This document shows positions 1 through 11,500 of a stretch of 64,000 nt of DNA, one piece after another. Under the pieces are notes generated by a model. That model made no database searches, was not told where the DNA came from, and worked only from the letters and a program-made list of their open reading frames with translations. The translations under genes were made by a program, and so were the position numbers. Source of the stretch: Motacilla alba alba (Eukaryota > Chordata > Aves > Passeriformes > Motacillidae); NCBI RefSeq assembly GCF_015832195.1, contig NC_052032.1:9956855-10020854 (forward strand). The letters run 5' to 3'. Every line of letters starts with the position of its first letter. Position 1 is the first letter of the stretch.

Positions 1-2081
1 GGTAGACATTTAAGCCATATGCATCAGGATAATCTGCCTCAGTGCAGCCCAGTGAACACCCAGCTGCTGCTGAGTTTAACTGGACTTCATAGCAACAGAG
101 CTTTGTGAGTATATCACACCCAGCAGATACTCCTCTGCATTTAAAACTGGCTTGGTGCAGCCCTGGGAAACACCAGAGGAAACAGCACTGCAGCGGTTAT
201 TTTGTCAAGTAAATATTACTGTTATTACTACGCTTGCCAACTGTATATCTGGATATGTTTTTTCATGCAATTTCTAGTTACCAAAGGCCTCGGAAAGTTC
301 ATGGTAACAGAAACTCACTGCCAGTGTTCTGTTTATATGTACATTACACAACCTTGTATCTCTAAAGTAAAAGCCTCTGGACAGAATAAGAGCTCTTACT
401 ATGCTAAAGTGTAACAATGTGAATGTAGAGCCTGCTCGGAGACACATTCCAGGCCCGCACAGAATAATGAAAAATAGATTCACACCATTTATCCCGGAAA
501 GTCAGCTCCTACCAATGACACAGTCTCTGAAATTAAATTGTCTTATCAGACAGAAACTACGAAAGGAGGAAAATGTATTCTGTGTGTACTTCTTCGAATG
601 TATTTTCTAATTATCGATGATTTTAAAAGAACAGTCAGGTTTCTGGAGTTACAGGACATGAAGGGCAAAGGACCATCTCATGTTTGGTATTGCTTATGCC
701 CAGTACTTACTCCATGTGAAGGTGATACATGAACATGAAACACCTGCAAATCTGCTTTACCTAAATCTTAATGCTGAAAGGTGTAATCACAAATCAAACT
801 GTTGATTTACAAAAAGCCTTAGGAAAGAAAGCCCTGACATTTTCCACTTTCTGATTACTAAGTGAATTTCATGACATATTTGCGCAGCTATATTTACAAC
901 TTTTCTTTGATGGCATGAGAAGCAAAGTAAACTATTTCTGCTACTTCCTCAGGTTAGCTGTCCCTCAAAGTTGCACTTTCTAGGGGCGTGCCACTGTCAA
1001 CTCATTTCAAATGTTCATCTTTAACATTCAGCCTTCAAAATACCAGATGGTATTTCCAGAACAGCAATTTAAATTTTTATTTTCCTTCATAAATCCCTTA
1101 ACTAGTTAATCTCACACACACATCCAGGCAAAGCATACACCAATATTCCCAGAGTTGCCTGGCAACTACAGGGAGGAGCACTGGAGAACAAGGAAGCTTG
1201 CAGGGACGGAGGGGAGTCAGTGTCTCCCCAGCAGGGATAAAGGAGGCTCACAGCCAGAGCGCCTCGCTGCTTCCATCTTTGTCATTTGTATGCTCCCCAT
1301 TTGAAATACCTCTGTGATTTCACCTGAGATGCTTTAAAAGCCCGGTTCTTACACCCAGACACACACACACAAGTCAGTACAATTTATTTTTTCCTCACAC
1401 TCGGACTCCTCCAGTAAGATGTGGAAGGACTTGTGCTGACTTGAAAAGTAATTTTTGAAACCTGAATATGAACTGTTGAAATGATACTTATTTGATGGTA
1501 ATGACTGGGTTGTTGAAAAGTTTTCCTCCTGGCTTTAAAAATAACAAGACAAACTACAGTACTGGAGAGAGTTTAGCTGCTGAAACCCTCAAGAAACACT
1601 ATACCCATAGTCCAACTCTTGGCCATGTAACCACTTAACATCATGGTTAAAATTAAATTTATCACATGTCTGCAGGCCAGACCTTTTCATTAATCTTCAA
1701 CGAGGATGAGAATGCCAAATACACCACCTTTTAACAGAAAAACACAGTGAAGAGATGGGCTTTGCAGAGGAGGGAATGGTCAGCTATAGGCTCTTATGAT
1801 CATTAATTTATTCTTTCTTATCGTCTCTTCTCTAATTCAACTGCTTTCAAAACCAAGCAAGACTCATACATTTCCATGTGAAGGTTCTTCCCTGTGTGAT
1901 GGATCATGCTTATTGTACCTCCTTCATTTCGGAGACTTGAACACTGTTTGCAGAGCTAGTCAGCCAAAGAGCGACCACGCTGACCTCAGGAAGAGCAGGC
2001 TATGCTATACTTTGAATTGTTAGGTTTTTTCTCCACCACAGCTGCACATTTACATTTTATGCCAACTAATTGCCTACTTAC
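1..2081 (-). other. DENND1A: DENND1A intron downstream of the last visible exon
   Basis: AT-rich unique sequence. The next coding exon (expected to begin EEPITFCEE) was sought on the minus strand and not found, so this intron continues past position 1. There is a short CA run near 1360, and no other repeat or gene. Confidence 0.7.
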
Positions 2082-2207
2082 AGGTTCAATTTTCAGGGCG
2101 TTTCTGTAGCTCCCAAAGAAAGCTGCTTGTGCTTTTAGAAACGCTCTTGCAACACCATCTCCAGTGGTTGTAGAGACTTTCTTCAATCTGTTCTTCAGTG
2201 CAGAAAC
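2082..2207 (-). CDS. DENND1A: DENND1A exon, about human exon 13 (end cDENN, start dDENN)
   Basis: The 126-nt exon is 42 codons in phase 0, starting VSALKNRLKKVSTTTGDGVA and containing RAFLKAQAAFFGSYRNALKI then EP (about residues 290-331). It crosses from cDENN into dDENN; GDGVARAFLKAQAAFFGSYR is a family signature helix. The acceptor is TGATTTCAG at 2209-2208 and the donor is CCT|GTAAGT with GT at 2081-2080. The first residues VSALKN match the DENND1B wording more than human DENND1A ISSLKN, but the rest is clearly DENND1A. Confidence 0.97.
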
Positions 2208-2939
2208 CTGAAATCACACAGCAGGTCTACATCACTCTCATATCACAAACAAAGAGCAACCCATTGGGGCACAGCTAAATGAAAAATGTGCTAACCACAG
2301 CAGCAGTTATGACAAAAGGTGACATTGTGAATTCAGAGATGAATTTTTCACTTCTAAGAGCATTACTTTTCAAGCTGTTTTGCTTCTCTAAGATATGTTT
2401 TGATTCTATTCAGAAGCCAATAGGATACTAAAAGCTTCACTGATCCTTCCCTCCTACTTAAAATCCACTGTTAGCATGCTGCTGAGTACTCTTTTAAAGG
2501 TAGTCTATGAAACTGTGTCACTCTTGATTAGAATCCATAAAACAATTGCAGCTAAATTAATTCAAACACCAGATTAATAAGAGAAACTGTTCCACACAAC
2601 CAAGCCATCCATCAACACCAAGGCTAGGAACAAATCCTGAAGGTCTGAAAAATCTATTGGCCACAAATACACGGGGTTTTTAAGGTTATATTCCCCCGCA
2701 TTTCAGAGCCTGAACGGGCAGTGACCCCGCCAGGGCTGTGTTCCTGGCGGTGCGGGCTCCTCAGCAGGCTCCCGGCCCAGCCGCCCTCCCGCTGCCCCTC
2801 AGCAGCACTCGGGCCAAACATACACACCGGGCTCGGGGGCTCAAGGAGATGTGTACCCATGAGCCACCGGCTCCAATGTGGAAAATTAATTCAATGTACT
2901 GGCAGTTAAAATACAGTCAGATAGTGAGAAACAAAGACA

Positions 2940-3168
2940 GAAACTTAAACACCTTCCCCAGCCACCGCCTTCCACCGGCCCAACTCCCCGCCCCAGCCCC
3001 GCCTCCCCTCCTCTGATGGCAGTCCCGACGGCTCCTCCCGCCTTTCCTTACTCCTCACACTTTTCCTCTCGGCGATCTGGGGCTTTTTGGCTGTTCTCGC
3101 ACATTTTTGGAGTTGTTTGCCGAGGGCTCGGCCGTGCCCAGGATCCGCTGTGTCCTGCCCGGGCCGCC
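2940..3168. promoter_or_regulatory. GC-box patch, possible internal promoter or enhancer
   Basis: GC-rich patch with a CCCCGCCCC box at 2986-2994 and CCCCGCCTCC at 2997-3006 (Sp1-type GC boxes, G-rich on the sense strand), plus scattered CpGs (ccgacgg, ggcgat, gccgagg, gctcggccg). It stands out against AT-rich flanks and lies about 0.8 kb upstream, in gene sense, of the exon at 2082-2207. Promoter activity is inference only. Confidence 0.3.
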
Positions 3169-3446
3169 CCTCAGGATTCCCTCACGGCTCCCTCATGGCC
3201 CCCTCACGTTCCCTCACGGCTCCCTCACGGACCCTCACGGTTCCCTCATGGCCCCCTCACGGCACCCTCACGGCTCCTCAGGATTCCCTCATGGCCCCCT
3301 CATGGCTCCCTCACGGCCCCTCACGGACCCTCGCGCTTCCCTCACGGACCCTCACGGCCCCCTCATGGCTCCCTCACGTTCCCTCACGGCTCTCTCACGG
3401 CTCTCTCACGGCTCCCTCACGGCCCCTTCATGGCCCCCTCACGGCC
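3169..3446. repeat. CpG-rich minisatellite, ~11-bp unit
   Basis: About 25 tandem units of 9-11 bp built on CCCTCACGGCT, with tails varying (GGCTC, GGCCC, GTT, GGAC, GGATT). CACGG and CATGG alternate between units, as expected for CpG decay. It lies in an intron next to a GC-box patch. Several frames stay open across it and yield only low-complexity proline/serine/histidine-rich translations, so it is not coding. Confidence 0.93.
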
Positions 3447-6400
3447 TTTGGCGCCGCAGACAGAACCGGGCCACACTGAGGTTCTGACACAGATCTCACA
3501 CAAGGCAGAGCAAGACAAACCCAAACGCCCGGGGTGCTGGTTCTGCAAAAGAATTCACCTGGTGCTTTTAGAGGCCGCGGCCATGCCACACGCAAAGCCC
3601 GAGTTCAGTGAGATACCTGACACAGAAAACAGGCAGGAGCCACAATTTCAGGGGGAAACCAGAACGGCAGGAAATCCCTGGTTAACCCGCTTTGCAGGAG
3701 AACATGACTCCATAAATACCCATATGATGAATTTAACAGAAAGAGCCAATAACTAGCAAATCTTTCTTCTCCAAATGCCATACTGAAAAGCTCGATGGGG
3801 TAGCTCTGTGTACTTCATTCACACTACGCAAGAAACACTGTAGGAATATTATTGACATAGTGAGCAGATCCTCTAGTAGTGACCATAACTAACTGTGTTC
3901 AGAGAGTACGAATTACATCTGATAAAATATAAGCTGATGGTTCAAAATTCAAATTAACTTTCAAGACCTTCTTCCCATCCTCCAGCTCCCAACGAAAGCT
4001 TGCTGTGGCCTCATCCGTATCTCCAAAACCAGACGAGTGGAATGTTCTCAGCCTTGGGCGCTGCCACCAGCCTGCCCCGGTGGCCCAGAGCAGCCTGATT
4101 TCCCTGAAGTGCTGGTGAGTGCCTCAGTCCATCCCCCCGTAGCACATCCCTAACTCAGCTTCCTCCTGCAGCAGCCTTGGCTTTGGGGCTCCACAGTGAC
4201 TCCGTGTCGTGCTCCAGAGGTGTTAAACACAGAATCCATGCTGGGCACTACTCGCTTTTCTTTCAGATGTTATCTTTGCACTTGTGTTTACTAAAACGGT
4301 TGCAAAGACATTTCCTTTTAAATTTTCTGCAGATTCTGCTGTAAAAGGCATTTCATTATTTAGCATAACAGAAATAACCAAGAGCGTGTCCAGCACTGTT
4401 TATAAATCTGAATGCTTATGCCAATGATCCACGCATTAATGAGCCCACAAACCCATATTAACATAACACATGATACCAGATTTAGTCTGAAGCCCGTAAA
4501 ATAAGCTGACTCCTATTCAGTGAAATAACGTTCCTCAAGGAGTTCTGTAATCCTCTAAATATAAAAGCTTCACCAGATTTTCAAACCCAAACAGCATACT
4601 TCATGTTTGAAGGGGTCTAGACTTGTAAGGCTGAAATATGCTTTTATTTTCTATATTAACCTATATAAACTATTTAAAGGTAGTTCTTAAAAGTATAATA
4701 AAATATCCAGAGCTCTGAGAAGCTTTCAAATCCACCTCCAACATTGTTATAAGGGGCTTTCTGTAAACATTCATGTGAAGATACAGAACCTTCCATCTAT
4801 ATAGAAGGAAAAAGCTCTATGCTTTGTTTTAAACAAACCAGGAGTTCAGAGGGCTGGTCACAGCCTTTCTGTGCTTCAGCTCCCCTGGCTGGGACAGAAG
4901 CAGAATACTGACTGGTATTTTGCTACTTCCTTGAACACTGTAGGATGTCCATTTTATATATACATGTGGGATTACTGCAATGGGCATGTCAATTTTTTAA
5001 CAAAAAAAATGTTAACAACATATTTAAATATAATAACAAGTAGCAAAAAAATCCACCCCAAAACACCCTCATGTGTACTCTGTGGAAAAAAATAGTATGT
5101 AATACAATGTAGACTATAGGAGCAGAATTAGGATTGTTTCCTGCCTAAAGAGACAGTGATACTTTAAAAAAACCACAAATTGTGTGTGACCACTGAAAAT
5201 GAAGATTATTTCTAGCCAAACAGACACATACACATGCAGTCTACCCTGAGAGTGTTTTTAAAGAAGATTTTTATACTTCTGGCAGTTGAAGTTTAAAGGT
5301 CCAATTTCAACTCTCACCATGTTTCAGAATGCAATCTGTGCAATGCAGCAGAATGAAATGGTTCAGTAAAGGTGCTAGTGGAAATTCTTTTAATTAGGTC
5401 CAAGGCTTTTCAGTTGTCAACATGAATAAAGCAAGAAATGCTCTACTGCAAACACAGCCTGAGAAATAAAAATGGATTCACCTTTAGGAAAATGGTTTGG
5501 CTCCAGGGCTGCAGTTTGGCTCTCCTGGCTGCCCTGGAAGCAGCTCATTGCCTGGGTGGAAAGCAGCAGCCCTGGCTCCCTCGCCGCGGTGGCTCGCTGG
5601 AGAGTGGCGGCAGGAGCCCCACAGCAGAGCCTGGGACACGCAGAGCCCCAGCCACCCCCAGGCCTTCGTTTAGCAACAACCACGAGCTGACAGAGCAAGC
5701 TGATACTGTATTCCTTGTAACGTGGGGCTCTGACTACAACTATGACTAGAAGATGACACTTATTTGGAAATACATGAAAAATCCATACGGGTTGCATAAA
5801 AAAAAAATTACTACCCCCTCTTTGCTATTCGCTGCAACACAGACGGTGGTGTAGGAGACTTGTCAGCAGCAGATGCACTTATTGTAATCACAGTCCTTAA
5901 TAAATCTCTTTTTTTAATATTGATTATTTTAAAAGGAAAGTTACTTCCCAGGGTGCTCTCATGCTGCCAGATTTCCAGCAATACATCAGAAGCAGAAGGT
6001 GAAGAAGGGGCAGGTTTTCACATTTCAAATAGTTAATCAGTAACACAGTAGTACAAATCTTGATTTTCAGGGACATGACCTGAGCACTTCAGAAGCCTGA
6101 CAGCCAGCAGGTACTGCTGAGGTAAACTGGGGCAAAGGAACAACTTGAGCTGACTCTGCTGGAACTGCCTCAATTCTGTCCAGCTCCTGTGACACAAATT
6201 CTAACTGGAAAGACCTTTCACTGGGTCCTGTATTTGTCTGGATCCTAAGAATTAAAGAATAAAGAACAATTTATTCTTGATTTCCAAGAACCAGTTTAGG
6301 TAGCGACATCACTATCATGAAACTCAAGAAAAACTCACTACCTGAGGCTCTAAAATAATCATAAGACTTCATTCACTTGATTAAAAAACAGGTCAAGGAG

Positions 6401-8468
6401 AGAAGGAAAACAGCTTTTAGAAATTTTCCACTGGATTAATTACCTGATGGTGAATGTACCACAGACAAGATGCTTTTGCTCACTGATGAATATAGATAGA
6501 TTTAATTTAGCAAAGTAAATTTTGTCTATTCAGCAGTGCATGAATTGCTCACTGCTCACATTAAGTAGCAAAACTGGCAGAGTCGTTTGACATAAGAGGC
6601 ATTTATGATCAGGAAACTCTTGAAGACATTTTTAGTTTCTCAGATCATAAATGCATCTACTTAGACTAAGACCAGTGGGGAGACACACTCCCAAAATCTC
6701 CCAGGGAAGCAAAAAGGAAAAAAAAGAAAGAAAAAAAAAGTCTAATGGATTGGCTTTAGCATCTCCCTGCTGAGATGAACAACTTGATCCACTTACAGTT
6801 CCAAACACATGATGCATGAAAGAACTGACAGAAATTCAATTCTTGCACAGCAGAGCAGCTGCTCTCTAGTGGTCAAAGCCAACTCTGGAGCCGTGCGAAG
6901 GGAGAGACCTGGAGGAGGAGCTGCATCATCCAGGTAACTGCAACAATGCACCACAGCTAAATCCCAATAAACCCCCAGCCCAAACATTAATTACACAACG
7001 CAACACGACTCGACTTAAAGCTTTGTTGTGAAAAATATTAATCCCAGCTGTATTTATATAGCAGTTGTGAAAAAAAAATACCCCATATATGCTACTGGTG
7101 AGCCCTGCCAGTTAATTGAATTTGCTGGCAGCACTTCCTCTGCTCTGCTCTCAACATCCTCTGAGATAAAATGGAGCTCTTAAATAGACCTGTGGAAAAC
7201 TGAATCAAGAAATTTGAACTAATAAAACACAACTCTCTACTGTTATAAAAGTGAAGTAAAAGTAAATAATGAAAGGAAGGAAGTCTCTTAAAATTTATTA
7301 CATTCCAAAGCTTGAAGTTCTGTGTTTATTGGAGAAGTCTCTTCTGATGTTCTACAGTGTGCCCACAACAGCTCCTTTAATGAAGTCTCATAAAATCTAA
7401 TATAATACTTGATTGTTGACAAATCATATACATGTTTGAGGCCCCGTGCTCCCTGTATCCAGACATTTCTTACATAATTCCATGAAATTTACAAGTCTGT
7501 CATTCCCGGGTTGTGGATAATGGCACGAGCAGTGACCAGCTGGCAGATTTGGATGCTGGGAGTGAAATCAAAATGAAAAACTATATAATGCCAGAAAAAA
7601 TAATGGAATCGACTTTTACAGACTAAATGTTTGACTAAAGCCAAAATGTTCACAATCAAGATGGCCCTTTCCTCCTGAGCTCCCTGTTTTTGAAGAAGGG
7701 GTCCTGTTGGAATGCCAGGGAGGCACTGGGCATTCACCCTCACTGCAATTTCTCCTCACACACCAGCTTACACTGAGCTCCCTGCACATCAATTCTGTTG
7801 CTCAACTGCACAAAAAAATGTCAGATCTGACTGTCAGCACAATATTCCCAGCTAGCAAAGGAAATCCAGATTTCCCCTGCCACGTTCTCCTAAACATTCA
7901 CTCTCTGCCTTGAAAACAGCTCCTGACACTCTCACTCCTCTGCTCTCCCCTCTCAGCTCCTTCAGTGGAGATGACTGCAGCAGCGAGTGGGATGTCTTTG
8001 CATCCCATTAAATGTCAAGTATTTATACACTATTACTATCAAGTTATTAAAAACATGAAATAATTTACCAATAAAAACAGTGAATGAGAAAGAAAATGAG
8101 CTCTGAATTCTAGCAGTGATTGAAGTGAATGTGAAGGCATCCATTTCACATCACAGCTCAGGATATAAAATGCATGAAATTCCTTAAAGCTCACCTGGAA
8201 GCAGTCACGGGACAAAAACTCACACAATTTCATTTGGAAACAACAGCTAACTAAAGAGGCAGGATTTCTAGCTCACGTGAGCATTAGCTGATTTTCACTG
8301 GCAGGCTTCAATGCACATCTGTAAATGTTGAAAGAAACATTCCCAAACACTCTGGGACAGCAAGAACTGAGAGCAAGCAGTTCAGTGTCACCAGTGAAAG
8401 CGCCCAGTGAGAGCCCTCGGTGACAGCCAGCAGGAACTGAGCCCTTGGATAAGTCACTCCATACATAC

Positions 8469-8570
8469 CACATCATTGGGGAGGCTCTGAAGGTCATCAA
8501 AAGGGGTTTCCAGTGTGTTGGTGTCTACGTTAAGGATCACCACATCTTCCAGGGCCATGCTTCTTACTTT
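8469..8570 (-). CDS. DENND1A: DENND1A exon, about human exon 12 (cDENN)
   Basis: The 102-nt exon is 34 codons in phase 0, starting [20 protein letters not shown] and ending [14 protein letters not shown] (about residues 256-289). It encodes the cDENN strand [12 protein letters not shown] and the acidic turn before dDENN. The acceptor is CACATATAG at 8572-8571 with a pyrimidine tract a little further upstream, and the donor is GTG|GTATGT with GT at 8468-8467. It differs from human at two conservative sites (RSMALED against RNMALDD). Confidence 0.97.
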
Positions 8571-11500
8571 CTATATGTGAGCAAATTCAGGAAAGGGAAA
8601 GGAAAAGGTAAGTATGGGAAATTAAATGTTATGCATAAAGGACACAAGCGATGGCAGAACAATATGGCACTACAGAACTGCAACCATTTTAAAAACAATC
8701 AACATTCCTGTCATCATTTGTTTCATTTATTCACTTTACAATGCTGAAAAAATTAACCTTCAGTTGGCAGACGGAAGTTCTTAACAAAATGCACACTGAA
8801 ATTTGTCAAACTAGAGGGTCTGTGATTATTCAAGCAAAGATTTCTTTCAAGCACCTCTACTAATGTTTGTCTTGGTGTCCTGTTTGCACATTTAACAGTT
8901 TCTAGTCAAGTCAGGATTTCAAGCAAATATTTTTATGTTTGGAAATTCATTTAAAAAACAATAAGGAGTGGATTTTCCAGGAACTGAGAGTTACATAAAG
9001 TCAGGGATGGGAACTGGTTTCCAAATTCCAGGTTGAATTTTGGAAGTCTAATAAAGACAAGTTTACAACTGCATTTAAGTAAACTGGATCCCATGACAGC
9101 CTAATCAATAAATAATTAAAATGGGGGAAAAAAACAAAGCTTAGAGAAATTTAATTCCACCATTTCCTGGTCAGCAAGTCTGAACTTTCTCTCCTGTTCC
9201 CATGAAATGAGGGAAAGTTTCTGATCTAGTCTGAAGTTCCCATCCTCTGTAACAGTACTTACACATGGAAGAGAAAAGAAGAACCTATTTCTCAAAAGAA
9301 TGATCATCAGTACCTGTGACTCTGAGTGTATAACGGTATCTGTGACCTAGGCAAATTCAAACACTGCCAGACTTGATTTCCCTGCTTAATCAACAGTAAA
9401 TGAGTCGCTGATACCAAACAGAGCAGCATTTAAACACTTAACACTGCTTCCACTAACAGGAGACTTGAATCTTCTTTTTTTGACTGACTAATCATACAGG
9501 TTTAATCTCTTCAAATAAAGCTTTGAAAATTCAAAATCAGAAAAACTGGAATTATAGAATATGGTAATTGAGGAAATTTCCCAGTGACACTGTAAAAATG
9601 TTTAAGTACCTACTTACCTACATGCAGGACCAAATGAAAGTTACTGAGCAGGAAAATGAACAAAAACATACTCAATTTTTAATTAAGGTTTTGTGGGGTG
9701 GAAGGAATTGTTTCCTTTAAAAAAAAAGGAACTCAAGTCCTAAAACAATGGCAAAGTTGAGCCTTAGGCAGCTAAATAATTACCCCCAGTTTTCAAGGCT
9801 CAGTCCTCTGTCTATAAAGCAAACTGCTGTGCACTTAGGGCTGAAAAAAACCCCCAACAACCATAAAACCCACTTTGTAGACATTTAAGTTTAGGTCTTC
9901 ACGAGATATTTCTTTAACTTAAATAGAAGAATATTACATTTAATGCTTTCCATATAAAGAGCAGCAGCACTGCCTGACAAACCAGGAACTTTGCTTGCAG
10001 GAACCAAAGGTCACCCCTTGGCTGCATCTGATAAACTCTAAAGCAGTCCAGGAGCCTCGCTCCTTCTAGGAGTCCGGAAGCACCAGACAAACTGATTGCT
10101 CCTTCCTGTTCCAGAAAATTAAAAATCTCACTTATACTCAGAGGAGCCTAAAAACCCCCAACAAAAAGGTCTTGCAAAGCACTTAACCAAAGCCAGAAGC
10201 TTGTCAGCCTGAGTGCTGGCAGGACAAGACAGAAGGAGGGAAAGCCTTCTCGTGCTTGCTGCCGAAGAAGCAGCACAGGCATGGTGAACGTGCCACGGGT
10301 GTTTCTGTTCCTCTGGTGCTGAATCTGCAGCTCCCCTTCAGCAAAATGTGGGCTCTTCTGGAGCACAGAACAGGCTCGTGCCAAGCAGGGCTCAGCCAGG
10401 GGGATAACCCAGAAGGATCCCTGATGTACAGGGGCTGTAAATGCTGCTCAGTGGGATCACCCCACACCTGGCCCAGAAATCGTCCTGTCCAAAAGGAAGC
10501 TGATAAACTCTGCAGCACCAAGAGCTCAGCCTCACTGTAAAGATCTGCAATATTTGTACAAAGGCAGGGATTTCCCTTGAGTCCAGCCCTCATATTTAAT
10601 AAAACACTGGAGACTGACTTGATTAATAGCACCTGTCTTGCAATGCATTCAAAAACATATAATTTTTTGATGGTCCGACTGTGGCTCATTCTACAGAAAT
10701 GCAGACTGACCAGTTCATCTTACTCCTTTGTTGGTTTTGTCATCTCTCCTGTCACTACCACCTTTGATAAAGCTAGTATCAGGCAGTTATAAGGGCTTTT
10801 GTTAAACAATCACATGCTTCTTTCACTAAACCTGGCACCTCAGCAGCCCAACCAACATGGAAATCACAGTATTTACTCTCTTGTTGGAATTTGAGTAAAA
10901 CTTCCCATCATTCAGCTGCAATTCTCACATTAAACCCCACTGGATTCTGCGAATCACAAAAACACGTAGATAATTTTCCCCACATACAGCTTGTGTGTTG
11001 TCATCATTTTCAGAAATGGGAAGGGACAGCCACAAGCCACACACAGCCCCAGTTCATATTTCACAACTTCCTGAAGAGCTAAACAAAATTTTCCAAGTGA
11101 TACCTGTGCAACAGGCTGGACTGTATTCGGTAGGTTCGTATTTTGCTGAAAAGAAATGTGGATAAGCAAGGACTAAGAGGAAATATGAACATTCCAGATT
11201 CCTTATCTCATTTTCCCACAGGTCAGGGATGTACTGAGCCAAAAGGAGATTCAGTGAAAATGTGCATCACATCTCACTCCTGCAAGCCTTTCCTAACCAT
11301 CCTTGCCCAATTACTTGTAGCCATAATTAATCACCTAAAATCCATCTAAATCAAACTAACATCTACACCTGCCTTTTATTTTAAATGTCTCTTTTTAAAA
11401 GAGTGGAGAGGTATGGAAAGCTGGTTTAACAAGCACACTGAACCCATTGTTTATGGCCTCTATAAACATGGCTTAGTAAGAATTACTGACTTAATCAGAG

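Larger units (their letters stand above)
2208..8468 (-). other. DENND1A: DENND1A intron (6.3 kb)
   Basis: Mostly AT-rich unique intron. Near its 3' end (in gene sense) it holds an ~11-bp CpG-rich minisatellite at 3169-3446 and a GC-box-rich patch at about 2940-3168. A second short GC-rich spot is at about 5570-5660. Nothing else was recognised. Confidence 0.75.

Noticed and set aside
3016..3756. A 246-codon proline/histidine-rich frame and two overlapping frames
   Set aside because: They are carried by the ~11-bp minisatellite; all three frames are open and there is no family similarity.
6858..6871. Possible second CTCF site (CTGCTCTCTAGTGG)
   Set aside because: It has one mismatch at a core cytosine and lies in AT-rich sequence, so support is weak.
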